Assembly: GCA_022575985.1 (NCBI GenBank)
Contig: JAKSXM010000246.1
Location: 10,930,001-10,994,000 of the forward strand
Direction: 5' to 3'
Source of the DNA: Anagrus nilaparvatae
Taxonomy: Eukaryota > Arthropoda > Insecta > Hymenoptera > Mymaridae
DNA length: 64,000 nucleotides
The notes under the pieces were generated by a model. The model did not search any database, was not told the origin of the DNA, and saw nothing but the letters and a program-made list of their open reading frames with translations. Below are positions 15,401-24,786 of this stretch, in pieces. The stretch's first letter is position 1. Each line of letters begins with the position of its first letter. The position numbers were made by a program, and so were the translations under genes.

Positions 15401-18277
15401 CTCCCAGACCCAGATAATTTGATCTAAGTATTTTATTAATCAATCACCTAAAATTTTCATAATTTTGACTTCGAATTCTGCCAACACACTATTTTAAAAA
15501 ATTTTAATTATAATATCAAAGTCACTTACAAAAATATAACATAAAGACGAATTTTAATTGCTTTTACACATATTTATAATCACATGACCTATTTTATATA
15601 AATTGTAATTATTCATATATGCTTTTAACCTTTTAATGATATATATATACACACACACACAGACACACATATATAAATATGTAAAATTTGTAGTTTTGAA
15701 AAAGATATTATTATAATAACGATCTGAATGATACGTGTTCTATATTTTATTAAAGTACTTACCACAGAGTTGTGCAGTTGAAATGATGTGGTTAGAATAT
15801 ATGTATGCATATATACATGAATCATAATGTAAATTTATAGAAACAATGAAAATCTGCACATTAAAGAGAATTATTACACTTTATAATGCACGTATAATTC
15901 TATTGTTGACAATAATACTAATGGATTTTTTATTTTATTTTTGGACCAAATTTTTTTTTAGTATACGTGAATAGAGAAGTTTAAATATTTAATCATAATT
16001 GATTTTACAAGAGTATTTTTGAATTTTAGCTTTTATTAAAAAATAAAATATTTATTTGTGAAAAATACTGTCTACTAGTATCTATTTTTGTATGATAAGC
16101 AAACTGCGACATGTCGATCTTTCAGATCTGATCTATATTTTAAGGAGGATTTCACATATCTTGGATTGAAAATTTTGATTAAAAATATAAGGCTTTTCTT
16201 GATTTTCAGAGACTGATGTTGAAAACGAAAATTTCAAATTAGAAGATACAAAAACTTAAAATTCCAAAATTTTCTATCCTAAATAAAATATTCTTTTAAA
16301 AGAATTTCCGCTATTAATTTTTCGAAGAAACAAATTTTTACTTATAAGAACTAATTTAGATTGTGGTAAAAATAATACAGGCGCCAGCCATACTAATTAC
16401 GCCCAAAAATTAAATTTCTTTTTCCGAGGATAAAAATCGGTGGTATTTATGTTTTTTGACCAGCTAAACACGAATCCGGGGTCTATTTCGCAAAATTCGT
16501 GGTAAATTTTTTGTTATTAACAAATTATTGGCCAATTTTGCAATAATTTCTTGATAACAAAAAATCGACCACGAAATTCGCAAAACGGACCCCAGATTCG
16601 TGTTCAGCGGGTCAAAAAACATAAGTACCACCTAAAATGCACATGTTTCACGAACATTGCAAAGATGTTTTTTCATAGTGGGAGACGCCCAGGCTCAATA
16701 TTACGAAGAAAAATCTTATAGAATCCTTAGCAATAAAAAATACTCCGCAGATCTCAGTTTATGATATCAAAAATTGGGTCATTTTTTATTTTTCTAGCCA
16801 TGGATAGTAAGATAGATACGTAATATGCAAATCGAATTTTTTTTTTAGCCTTTTTTAAATACACTGTAAAAAGTACCTCCTGTAGATTAACAAAAAAATA
16901 AAATATTTAATCTTAATTCCTTATTATTATAAAAATTTCAAATTTCACAAGCATTTGTTTACTGGGGGGGAAATTTTTTTATAATTTGCTTATTTTTGTA
17001 ATTTTTTTTTTAATGGTGATTGAAGTATATTCAAAAGAAAAAATTATTTTTATCCCTAATAATTTTTGTACTCTATGCAGTAATGGTAAAAATTACTTAC
17101 ATAAAATAGCATATGTTTTTTGAAATTTCTATTATTTTTTTAAATATTTTATGTTAATCGGTTTTTCTGATTACCCGAAAAACTAATTGCAGAAACTAAT
17201 TTCAGCAAAAGATTCAATTTCTTATTAGGACCCATGTTTTATTATTTGCAAGAAGTTTTTTAACCCCTTGCTAAAATAAAGATCGAATCTGAAGATTCGA
17301 CCTTCGGAAAAATATAAAATTATTAGAATTTTAAAATTAAAATTTATTACAGAATAATAATGAAATTTTATTTATAGATATTGACGAATGCGAAACTGAA
17401 AAACCATGTGATCATATTTGTAACAATATTCCTGGTAGTTATGAATGTTTTTGTAAGAATAATTTTATTCTTCAATCAGATGGACAGACGTGTCGAAGCA
17501 ATGGTAAAATACCAGAAAAAAATAAGAATTTTGAACAAAAAAAATTATTCGTTATAAAAAAATATTCACCGATTCATTTCAGATACAAATGAAGATACAG
17601 CACTTGAACTTGATGATTTAAATAACGAACTTGAAGAATTAACTACTACAACAAGAAGAACAATACTGCCTGGTATGATGGCAAAAATTAATTATAGTTA
17701 CTGTAATATTTCATCATAATTAGAGTAAAATACTATAATTATGATGAAATAATACGTTTAATTTAACTAAATTTTTATTTTAGAAACAAACAACGAATCC
17801 AGTGACACTGTTAATGAAACTAATTATGAAGCAATTCTAAAAAGATTGATAAAATTAGAAAAAGTAAGAATTATATTGTTAACTAAAAATTAAAACTTAC
17901 TTTTAAGTAATTATTTTTAATTCTTAAAATTATATACTTACAGGAACTAGAAAATGCAAATGAAAGAGAAATTGAAACTATTAGCATAACTTCAAGGATA
18001 GCTTCTGCTCTGAGCAGTCTTAACGAAATCAGACAAAGTCTTTATAATATTGTGAGTTAAATAAATAAATTTACTATTTTAATTTACTTTTTTTATTATT
18101 AAATTATTCGTTTTTTTTATTTACTAGCAAACTATGCAAAATAATCTTAATGAACTACAGAGAAAAGTTAAATTAATGGAATTTGAATTAAAAAAAATTC
18201 ATCAATTAAATAAAAAAGTTAATGAATTAGATAATCAAATTCAACATCGCTGTAGATCTAATATTTTTATGAATTGA
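3401..18277 (+). CDS. Secreted EMI/EGF/coiled-coil protein, EGFL7/8-like
   Basis: Nine exons: 3401-3660, 10997-11071, 11366-11439, 11821-11916, 17378-17503, 17583-17672, 17784-17863, 17944-18051, 18128-18277. Every junction is GT-AG and the phases agree, giving about 352 residues. Exon 1 encodes a signal peptide ([17 protein letters not shown]) and a His/Asn-rich stretch. Exons 2-3 form a short EMI-like module with a VCLDPD start and the ICCPGW signature. Exon 4 is an EGF domain with six cysteines. Exon 5 is a calcium-binding EGF domain starting DIDECE. Exon 6 is acidic and ends in a Thr run. Exons 7-9 are charged heptad-like helices, probably coiled coil. This domain order is that of vertebrate EGFL7/EGFL8, extracellular vessel and matrix proteins, though the N-terminal part and coiled coil are longer than the usual 270 or so residues. 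The role in an insect is unknown. The stop lies 284 bases from the convergent LLP homolog gene. Confidence 0.85.
7246..7737. repeat. Foldback (MITE-like) element in EGFL intron 1
   Basis: The arms 7246-7440 and 7555-7737 are reverse complements with scattered mismatches. Both carry the core TTTCATCACTATAGCCAATT or its complement. A non-coding loop of about 110 bases separates them. No transposase is present, and I could not fix a target duplication. Confidence 0.75.
7790..7960. repeat. Short tandem repeat, GC-richer than surroundings
   Basis: Three imperfect copies of a unit of roughly 55-60 bases, each containing CTATGAGCAAAG followed by an AGCAAAG or CAAAGAAATAG segment (about 7840, 7877 and 7925). 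It follows a GCGCGCGCG run. It is probably the internal part of a decayed transposon lying next to the foldback element. Confidence 0.55.
12786..13215. repeat. CACTGTAAAAA-type foldback MITE, copy 1
   Basis: The left end CACTGTAAAAAATAACTTTC is answered by GAAAGTTACTTTTTACAGTG at the right end. The interior is a long AT-rich hairpin of alternating ATTCGAAAAAAATC-type motifs. Related copies lie at 30017-30316 and 63421-63790. The TA flanks seen at those copies are eroded here. There is no coding capacity. Confidence 0.8.
14725..14907. repeat. GTCCTGTC-type foldback MITE, short copy
   Basis: Ends GTCCTGTCACCAGCAATGCT and the complement of GTCCCTTTCGCCAGCAATG, flanked by TA on both sides (14723-14724 or shifted by one base). 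The arms meet near a central ATTTATGTTTTTGACCCGC. The longer relative at 55624-55953 has the same ends, so this is probably an internally shortened derivative. Confidence 0.75.
15635..15685. repeat. TA/CA microsatellite
   Basis: Alternating AT then AC dinucleotides (ATATATATACACACACACAC) inside EGFL intron 4. Confidence 0.8.
16381..16634. repeat. Foldback element related to 49990-50867
   Basis: It starts GCGCCAGCCATACTAATTAC and contains two inverted arms around TTGTTATTAACAAATTATTG. The same outer sequence reappears in complement at the right end of the 49990-50867 element. The right arm here stops at AAGTACCACCT, so the outer right end appears lost. Confidence 0.6.
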
Positions 18278-18560
18278 GATTTATACATAACATAAAATAT
18301 TATACTTTAAATAATAATGCAAACTACTAATAAAATAATATAAAAATTAGTATAATTTAATAGTTTATACAACTATTAATCATTTATTAATAATAAATAT
18401 TGTTATAAAATTATAACTTTTTTTGCTTAAATACAATATAGTGTTTACTGACAAAATGTATTTACTTTAAGAATATTAAAAAATTATTGTCCATCAATTT
18501 GTAATAACATTGTAACTATTCAGTCAAAAAATAACAATTTTTTAAAAAGATAATTTGAAT

Positions 18561-19064
18561 TTATTTTTTTGTTAAAAGTTTCTTACGTTGACGCCTTGTA
18601 GTAACTCTTTTTGTTGGAGCAGAAGTGGCTTTTTGAGATTTTGCACGTCCTTTCTTATGTTTAACGATACTTCTGTGACTCATCCATTCTGGATAATTTC
18701 CAAATTGATCTAACATAGTTTTTTTGTTATACTTTCTTACTACTGTTCCATCATCCATTTTATCTGTTTCAGTCTGTTTTGCTTGTATACTATCTTTCAC
18801 AGCTTGAGCATCAACAACTAAATTATTAAAAATTAATGCATTAGATAATAAACAATTTATTAAGTAAAATAAAAAACATGAAATTTTAATAAAATTACCT
18901 GTAACTAAATCACTTATTTCTGACATTTCTACATCTGTTTGCTGTGGCTGATTAGGATCATTTGCAAGAGTTTTTTTTAGCTTTTCTAATTCTTTAGCTC
19001 CATACCGCTCTCTTTTTATAGCCTTCATTTTTCTTCGCCATTTACTTCTTAATGATTTTGCCAT
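18561..19064 (-). CDS. Llph: LLP homolog, nucleolar ribosome-biogenesis protein
   Basis: The start MAKSLRSKWRRKMKAIKRER is the hallmark of the LLP/LAPS18 family of small basic nucleolar proteins. The stretch is open throughout, but positions 18898 down to 18818 are an 81-base intron (GTAATTTT...AATTTAG) that happens to stay in frame; an uncorrected translation would contain a false hydrophobic insert. Exons 19064-18899 and 18817-18561 give about 140 residues, close to the usual 120-130. The middle contains FGNYPEWMSHR, and the C terminus is Lys/Arg-rich (RRQRKKLLTKK), which fits nuclear localisation. The family is linked to large-subunit ribosome assembly. The gene is divergent from ERLEC1 with 759 bases between start codons. 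Confidence 0.9.
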   Translation of the reverse strand: MAKSLRSKWRRKMKAIKRERYGAKELEKLKKTLANDPNQPQQTDVEMSEISDLVTGNFIKISCFLFYLINCLLSNALIFNNLVVDAQAVKDSIQAKQTETDKMDDGTVVRKYNKKTMLDQFGNYPEWMSHRSIVKHKKGRAKSQKATSAPTKRVTTRRQRKKLLTKK

Positions 19065-19823
19065 TTTTAATTATTTCTATAAAATTAATAAAATTATGAT
19101 AATTAACTTAAGTCAACATTTTATAAAATTTAAAATCTTTTTGATCATTTTTATATATTTGTAACACAATAACAAAAATAATTTTAATCATGCATTTACT
19201 TTCTAAATGAACTTATTATTATAAGACTAGTCTTATTATAAATAAAAAATTATATAATTTTTAACATTCTTAAGATTGTAAGAAATAAATTGAGTTTGAA
19301 AAGTACATATTTTTTTAAATAATTAATTACTTACTGAATTAATTGATCCTTTCAAAAAATATCACGTGCGTTGTGTATTGTAAAAACTGTTTATGATAAC
19401 AATAAGGTTAGAATTTTAAATTTTTTGAAATGAAATGTCACTTTATCTAATATCGGTACAGTAGATTACATTCTTATGAATCTTTTATCATTTTAATGTT
19501 AAATTACAATTTTGCAATAAAAAATAAATATTTTCAAACAAATTTGATAGTTATTAAATTTAATCTTTCATTTTTTTATTTATTTACATGAAATTAAAAT
19601 AAGCCACGTCATTTAAACTCCGATTTGTACACGTTGTTTTAAAAACCCAACCTTGCAGACAAAAATTTTATCAAAAAAATAAATAAGAAGAAGCGCTGTC
19701 TGTTTATGTGTGTGTAATTGTCATCAACAAATTTATACTCCAAAATTTTAGTGATGGAGAGTTATTTTTGATTATAAAAATTTTGTTGAAATGTAATTTT
19801 ATTTGTAATTATTCATTTAAAAA
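19065..19823. promoter_or_regulatory. Shared divergent promoter region of LLP homolog and ERLEC1
   Basis: Both genes start outward from this 759-base AT-rich interval, so both promoters must lie here unless untranslated exons extend further. A slightly GC-richer patch with an ATCACGTGCGT (E-box-like CACGTG) lies near 19361. I see no clear TATA box or initiator that can be assigned to one gene. The call rests on gene arrangement. Confidence 0.45.
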
Positions 19824-22335
19824 ATGTGGAATTTTAGAATCACTTATTTAGTATATCTAGTCATACAGCAAAGTTTAGGCTATGATATACAAGGTTTTGA
19901 TGATACAGTTCTCTTTAAAATTAATTGGCCTGGAAAAAGTTCAAATGATTTATTAGTAAGATTTTTTGAAATAATTTATTTTTTTATGTATTTTTTGCTC
20001 ACATTACATTAAACTTACTTTAAAACTGCGACAAAACTGTTATCAAAATAAATTTTACAATATCAGTATTAAAAACATCTGCTATTTTATAAACTTTATG
20101 AAAACTCTTATAATTTTAGGACAGTAAAAAGAAAGTGGAGTCATACTCGATAGTATCAGCAGATAATGAAAAATACCAATGCTTTATTCCAGATATAACA
20201 GAATCGGAAAATCTTTTTGAAGAAGAGTATACTGGACCAAATCCAATTGAAATTTTACTTATGTTATTCAGTCAAAATACATGTTCTTACAGAGTATGTA
20301 TTGAATCTAATTATATTTAAAAAAATTGTTTATATTTGAATTTTATTTTAATTTTCAGTTGGAATCTTATTGGACTTACGAACTTTGCCATGGAAAGTAC
20401 ATCAAGCAATATCATGAAGAAAGAGATGGGAAAAAAGTTAATGTTCAACAGTATGATTTAGGAGTTCTTGATTTGGCATACATGAAAACCCTCTCAGCTG
20501 AATATGAAGAAAATGCAAAAAATTCTAATAAAAAACTTGAAATTCCTGTCAAAAAAATCGACGGAATCAATATGCCATATGTGGAAATTGAAATGAAATA
20601 TGGAACTCATTGTGATCTTAATGATAAGCCAAGATCAACCAAAGTTTTATATGTTTGTTATGAAAATGGCAAACAGGATATATATTCATTAAAAGAAACA
20701 TCTACTTGTGAATATGAAGCAATCGTACTTACACCGATACTTTGTACTCACCCAGATTACAAGCCTCAAGATACTGGAGAAAATGAAATAACATGCAGAC
20801 CTATGGATGATGCTCCAAAAAAACCAAACTCGTTAAAGAAGTTGGAATATAATAGTTTAAGAGCAAAACAACATAAAGTCATGGTAATGCAATTTATTTT
20901 TAATTAATAGTAAATTATTTTGCAAATTATTGTTAAATTACTAAAGAAATTTTATTAACACAATATGCTTTTTAATTTTGTTTTTCTTGTGACTTTTCAA
21001 AAGCTTCAAAAAAAATTTTTTCTATTAACACCAAATCATATTTATTCAAAAATTTTAAATGTAGTATGTAGAGCAATTTTGAGTTAATTATATGTTATTT
21101 AGGAAGAGAAGCCACAAAAAGTCTATGCAATCTTCCGTGTAGATCAGGATGGACAGGTTAGAAATATTTTATAACATTAGTGGTTACAGGGTTGCATTAT
21201 TATTCATCAATCATTTACAAAAAAAAAGATTTATTAAAAATTAGATAATGCAATTTCGCACATTATTTAGGATTTGTTTTTTGAAAAAATTTTATTTTTA
21301 TTCCTTATTTTCACTAACATTAAAATTTTTGCTCCTTTTAGAGTCAAAGTATTTGCTAGTATACATTAACATTAAGTTAAAAAAAAAAAGATTTTATGTT
21401 TTTAATTATTTTTAAATTTAGTTATTGAAAAAAAAAGTTCTAAAAATTGTTTCATTCATTAATTTTTCAATTCTCATATTCATATTTTAATTTATTTCAC
21501 AATTTTCTATATCAAAACTTCTTAATTAAAAATTATATTTTAGGATGGAGTACCTCAAGTTCGTGTAGAAATTCATCAACTTGAAACAAATAACAAATTA
21601 AACATTCTTGAAGCTGGACAACCTTTGATGACACAGGAAACTAATTTAGCAAAAAATAATCTTGTTCAAGGTTTCCTAAATGGACAAAATTGTTTGAGCG
21701 GAGTAAGTAAAATTACTTTATACCAAATTTTAAAGTATATTTAATACTTTTATAAACAAATTATATAATAGGGGCATGGTTGGTGGAAGTATGAATTTTG
21801 TTTTGGAAAATCTGTATCACAATATCATCTTGAAACCAGCGGTACTAAAGATGTTGTCAGTTTAGGAGTTTTTAATAAAGAAAAACACATTCAATGGATT
21901 AAAGACTATCCTAGTAAGAAACCAAAGCCAATAGGTCAACGAAAACAAGTATCTCACTTTTACAGTGATGGAAGCTACTGTGATGCAATAAAGAAACCTA
22001 GACAAACAGAGGTTAATTTTCTGTTATTAATTATTTTTTTTTTTTTTTTGTTATCTACTAACACAATTTTAAAAATATTTTTTTTTTGTTAGGTAAAATT
22101 AAAATGTGTTTCAAACCCAATGAGTAGTCCATCAAGTATATCATTATATTTGATAGAGCTCACAATGTGTGATTATATTTTGGGTGTTGAATCACCTCTA
22201 ATTTGTGATCTCTTAGAATATGCAGATGATGTAAATGGATTAATAAGTGAAAAAGTTTTACTACACATAGACGAATTAAAAAAATTACACGTAGAAGAAG
22301 AAAATGAAAGAATAGCTAATGAAGATGAACAATAG
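19824..22335 (+). CDS. ERLEC1: Endoplasmic reticulum lectin 1 (ERLEC1/XTP3-B), two MRH domains
   Basis: Seven phase-0 exons: 19824-19955, 20120-20293, 20359-20883, 21103-21156, 21544-21702, 21772-22011, 22093-22335, giving 508 residues. A hydrophobic N terminus (ITYLVYLVIQQSLG) is the signal peptide. The first MRH (mannose-6-phosphate receptor homology) domain spans exons 2-3, with ESYWTYELCHGKYIKQYHEE and a GTHCDLNDKPR loop. The second spans exons 5-7, with GWWKYEFCFGKSVSQYH and SYCDAIKKPRQTEVKLKC. The aromatic pair, the Cys-x-Gly and the Gln-Tyr-His are the sugar-binding signature seen in OS-9 and ERLEC1. Two MRH domains distinguish ERLEC1 from single-MRH OS-9. The family recognises trimmed N-glycans on misfolded proteins and hands them to the SEL1L-HRD1 complex in the ER lumen. 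No HDEL-type tail is present, as expected. It is convergent with the Tom40-like gene. Confidence 0.93.
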
Positions 22336-22637
22336 TTAATAAAAAATTTTATTATTGAAACTTGAAGCATTTATGAATTTTTTGAGTGTATATTAAAAAA
22401 ACTAAAACTGTAAATAGTGAAGTGTTTTGTTAGAGTGATAAAAATATATATACTAAATTGTTATCAATTTTATATTGCAAAACTTTCTTTTTATTTAAGT
22501 ATTATAAAATATTTAAAGTATTAAAAATAAAAATTTATTTGAGTAATTTAATTAAAGAAAAATTACAATTTTTAAGTTAAATAATAAAAACTTTATTACA
22601 AATTAAGAAAAATTATTTAGAAATATACAATACAAAA

Positions 22638-23594
22638 CTACTTCTCTACATTTAACCCAATGCCGACTCTAATTGTTTGTTTATTATAATTTAAATATCC
22701 GCTCAATAGTAAGGATGCTTCTGGTATAGGATACAATTTTTTTTCTAATACTGCTCCAACTGATGGTTGTGTATTAACGAAACCTTTAAATACTAAATCT
22801 GCAAAAGGTAAATCCACTTGATAAAGAATTCCAGCAGAACTTTCTTTGAAATTAAAATTTGATTGAAATTCAACACCCAATTGTAATTGTTGGCTTTCTC
22901 TCCGATGATAACAAATATGAACTCCTGCTAATCCAAGAGTGGCTGATAAAGTATCAATACCTCTACTGTATCTAAATGCACCAGCAATGTTAGATAATTG
23001 TCCTCCAGGTACCTTGGAGCTTTTGTTACAAGCTATTTCTGCTCCAATTGTCATTCTTGATGACAATGCTTGTAAATAACGTAATATTAATATTCCTTCT
23101 TTCTTTAATAATACTGGATCATGTATAGATATTGAAAAGGTTGATTCATCTGAACGATATTCACCAGTTAAATCTAGCCTTTTATAAACATCATCTTGAA
23201 TTTGTGCAGAAACTTTCATTCTGTAACGGCAACCTAATGTATGTATAAAATCTGCTGACAAATTACCATTTGGCATAATGCTTCCTCGTAAAATTGGATA
23301 TTTTTCATGAAAATTAACTTTTTTAGTTCCTTCATAGTAAGTTCCAAATTTATAACCACTAGGACATAACGAGCTCATAGCGATAGTGTGAGATACATTA
23401 AAATTTTTACTCAAATTATTTTTTATTATCATTCTGATACCTTCAAAATTATGAGGGTATAAATCTGTAACCTTTTTATGAAAGTCGTCAAAAGTACCGG
23501 GATTCCCAGGTTTAGCATTACATGTTGCACATCCACTTGAATAATCTCGATATTTATTTGATAAATTCTCAACTTTTGAATAATAAGAACCCAT
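22638..23594 (-). CDS. Tom40-like mitochondrial import channel, intronless
   Basis: A single 318-codon reading frame matches the Tom40 beta-barrel family (Porin_3) along its whole length: NPGTFDDFHKK near the start, then FEGIRMIIKNNLSKNFNVSH, PSGYKFGTYYEGTKKV, VPGGQLSN, DLPFADLVFKGFVNTQPSVG and VGAVLEKKLYPIPEASLLLS. Tom40 is the pore of the outer-membrane translocase. I chose the ATG at 23594 (GAAAAAAATGG context, MGSYYSKVENL) because the open frame upstream has only a GTG. The N-terminal segment before the barrel is only about 25 residues, shorter than typical animal Tom40. All similar-sized neighbours have introns and this has none, so a retrocopy like Drosophila tomboy40 is plausible. The frame is intact, so it is probably expressed. 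Whether another Tom40 exists elsewhere cannot be seen here. Confidence 0.9.
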   Translation of the reverse strand: MGSYYSKVENLSNKYRDYSSGCATCNAKPGNPGTFDDFHKKVTDLYPHNFEGIRMIIKNNLSKNFNVSHTIAMSSLCPSGYKFGTYYEGTKKVNFHEKYPILRGSIMPNGNLSADFIHTLGCRYRMKVSAQIQDDVYKRLDLTGEYRSDESTFSISIHDPVLLKKEGILILRYLQALSSRMTIGAEIACNKSSKVPGGQLSNIAGAFRYSRGIDTLSATLGLAGVHICYHRRESQQLQLGVEFQSNFNFKESSAGILYQVDLPFADLVFKGFVNTQPSVGAVLEKKLYPIPEASLLLSGYLNYNKQTIRVGIGLNVEK

Positions 23595-24179
23595 TTTTTT
23601 CAAGGCTGTTTTTTTCACTTTTTCAGAACAAAAATATTAATTTATGTAATAAAAAATATAAATAAACTAAACATTTTAAATAATATTAATTTTTGATAAA
23701 CAAATATTTAATATAAGGATAAATAAATAAATGATACATTATTTTGGTTAACTAATGTCAAAGAAAAGAGAATTTGAGCATCATGAATTTGGTAACAAAA
23801 CTTTTTTTTACATAACAGAATTAACAATTATGTTTTTAAATTAAATTTTTTATTAATTTTTATATCCATTTTTTTATTGATGAAATTTATAAAAATTTAT
23901 CTCTATAATAAATAATAAATTCAATTCAATTTTCTATATTTTTTGGAATTACATTTAGCAATAATGAATTTCTAACAACCGTTTTTTGTTCATTTTTTAC
24001 ATTATTTAACAAAAATAAAATAAAAAAGAATTTTTTTTTTTTCATTGAAATAGCTTTCGCATAAATGCTCTTAGTCAATAATTTCAAGTTTGTATGTTCA
24101 AATTATCGCGGTATTTTTCACCTCTGGCGCTGCTGTCCATACTACTTCGTAATTGTGCGTTAGATGTCATATCATTAAT
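23595..24179. other. Intergenic, promoter side of the Tom40-like gene
   Basis: AT-rich sequence with no coding content, between the Tom40-like start and the 7SK promoter. From 24110 on it becomes GC-richer, leading into the 7SK control region. Confidence 0.5.
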
Positions 24180-24240
24180 TTTTCGAGTCGCAAGCGTTAA
24201 AAACAGATTTTAGTTTGTATATAAGGAGGCCTTAAAGCAT
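24180..24240 (+). promoter_or_regulatory. Pol III snRNA-type promoter of 7SK
   Basis: A TATA box (TATATAA, 24218-24224) lies 23 bases before the inferred 7SK start. A block TTTCGAGTCGCAAGCGTTAA at 24181-24200 sits where the proximal sequence element of insect U6/7SK genes would be. The TATA plus upstream element arrangement marks a class 3 Pol III promoter. The PSE assignment is by position only. Confidence 0.6.
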
Positions 24241-24584
24241 GATAGTTGGAAGTGTGTGCCAGTGATTGCACAGCTGAACATTGATCGCTACTTATTGTAC
24301 GTAGTTACCTAACTTGGCAGATCTGCTCAGTGGGTGTTGTCACATTTCGCTTTCAAAAGTGTAGCCTTGTGCTCGGCTCCCGATGCGCTTGCACCCTTCG
24401 TGGACTGACTTCTCTTCGGAAGTTAGTGCAATGGAGATCTTGCAAGCCTGCACGGTTAAGAGTCTTCACTTCGCTCCTCGAACTCCCGCGATTTCCTAAT
24501 TGGGGGGCAATCGAATAGGTTAGACGAGGTAATTTGCGCTTCCATAAACAGGCACTGCAGTTATCGCAGTTTGCCCTGTTTTTT
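24241..24584 (+). ncRNA. 7SK: 7SK small nuclear RNA
   Basis: This GC-rich island of about 344 bases is not protein coding. It carries the hallmarks of 7SK. Near the 5' end AGTGATT (24261) can pair with ATTGATCGCT (24280), forming the GAUC-containing stem that HEXIM binds, 38 bases from the start as in human 7SK. It is followed by GGCAGATCTGCTCAGTGGGT, close to human GGCTGATCTGGCTGG..GGGT. The 3' end has the hairpin AGGCACTGC/GCAGTTTGCCC, matching the La/LARP7-binding terminal hairpin, and then a T run (24579-24584) as Pol III terminator. 7SK with HEXIM and LARP7 holds P-TEFb inactive and so limits Pol II elongation. The human RNA is about 331 nt. Overlapping small ORFs on both strands are spurious. 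The 5' end could be off by a few bases. Confidence 0.88.
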
Positions 24585-24598
24585 ACTCTTTTTTTTCC
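24579..24598 (+). terminator. Pol III terminator of 7SK
   Basis: A six-T run directly follows the terminal hairpin, and a second run of about ten T's (24589-24598) is a back-up stop. Confidence 0.7.
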
Positions 24599-24786
24599 TT
24601 GTATATTTATTTTTTTAAATATTTCATAAATAAAATTACCATACATATAATATTTTTAATTTTTAATAAATATTTATACACCAAACCGACACCAGTATCA
24701 ACGTCAAAAATAAATATCGTATTTATATTTTTTAAAATAACAATTAAAAATATTAACAAAATAAAATATAACAAATTTTGAAAAAA

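Noticed and set aside
22638..23618. Tom40 start 24 bases upstream of 23594
   Set aside because: The upstream codon is GTG, not ATG; the ATG at 23594 has a good context and fits the family.
24330..24646. Two overlapping ORFs on opposite strands
   Set aside because: They lie across the 7SK RNA gene and show no domain; the GC-rich RNA simply lacks stops.
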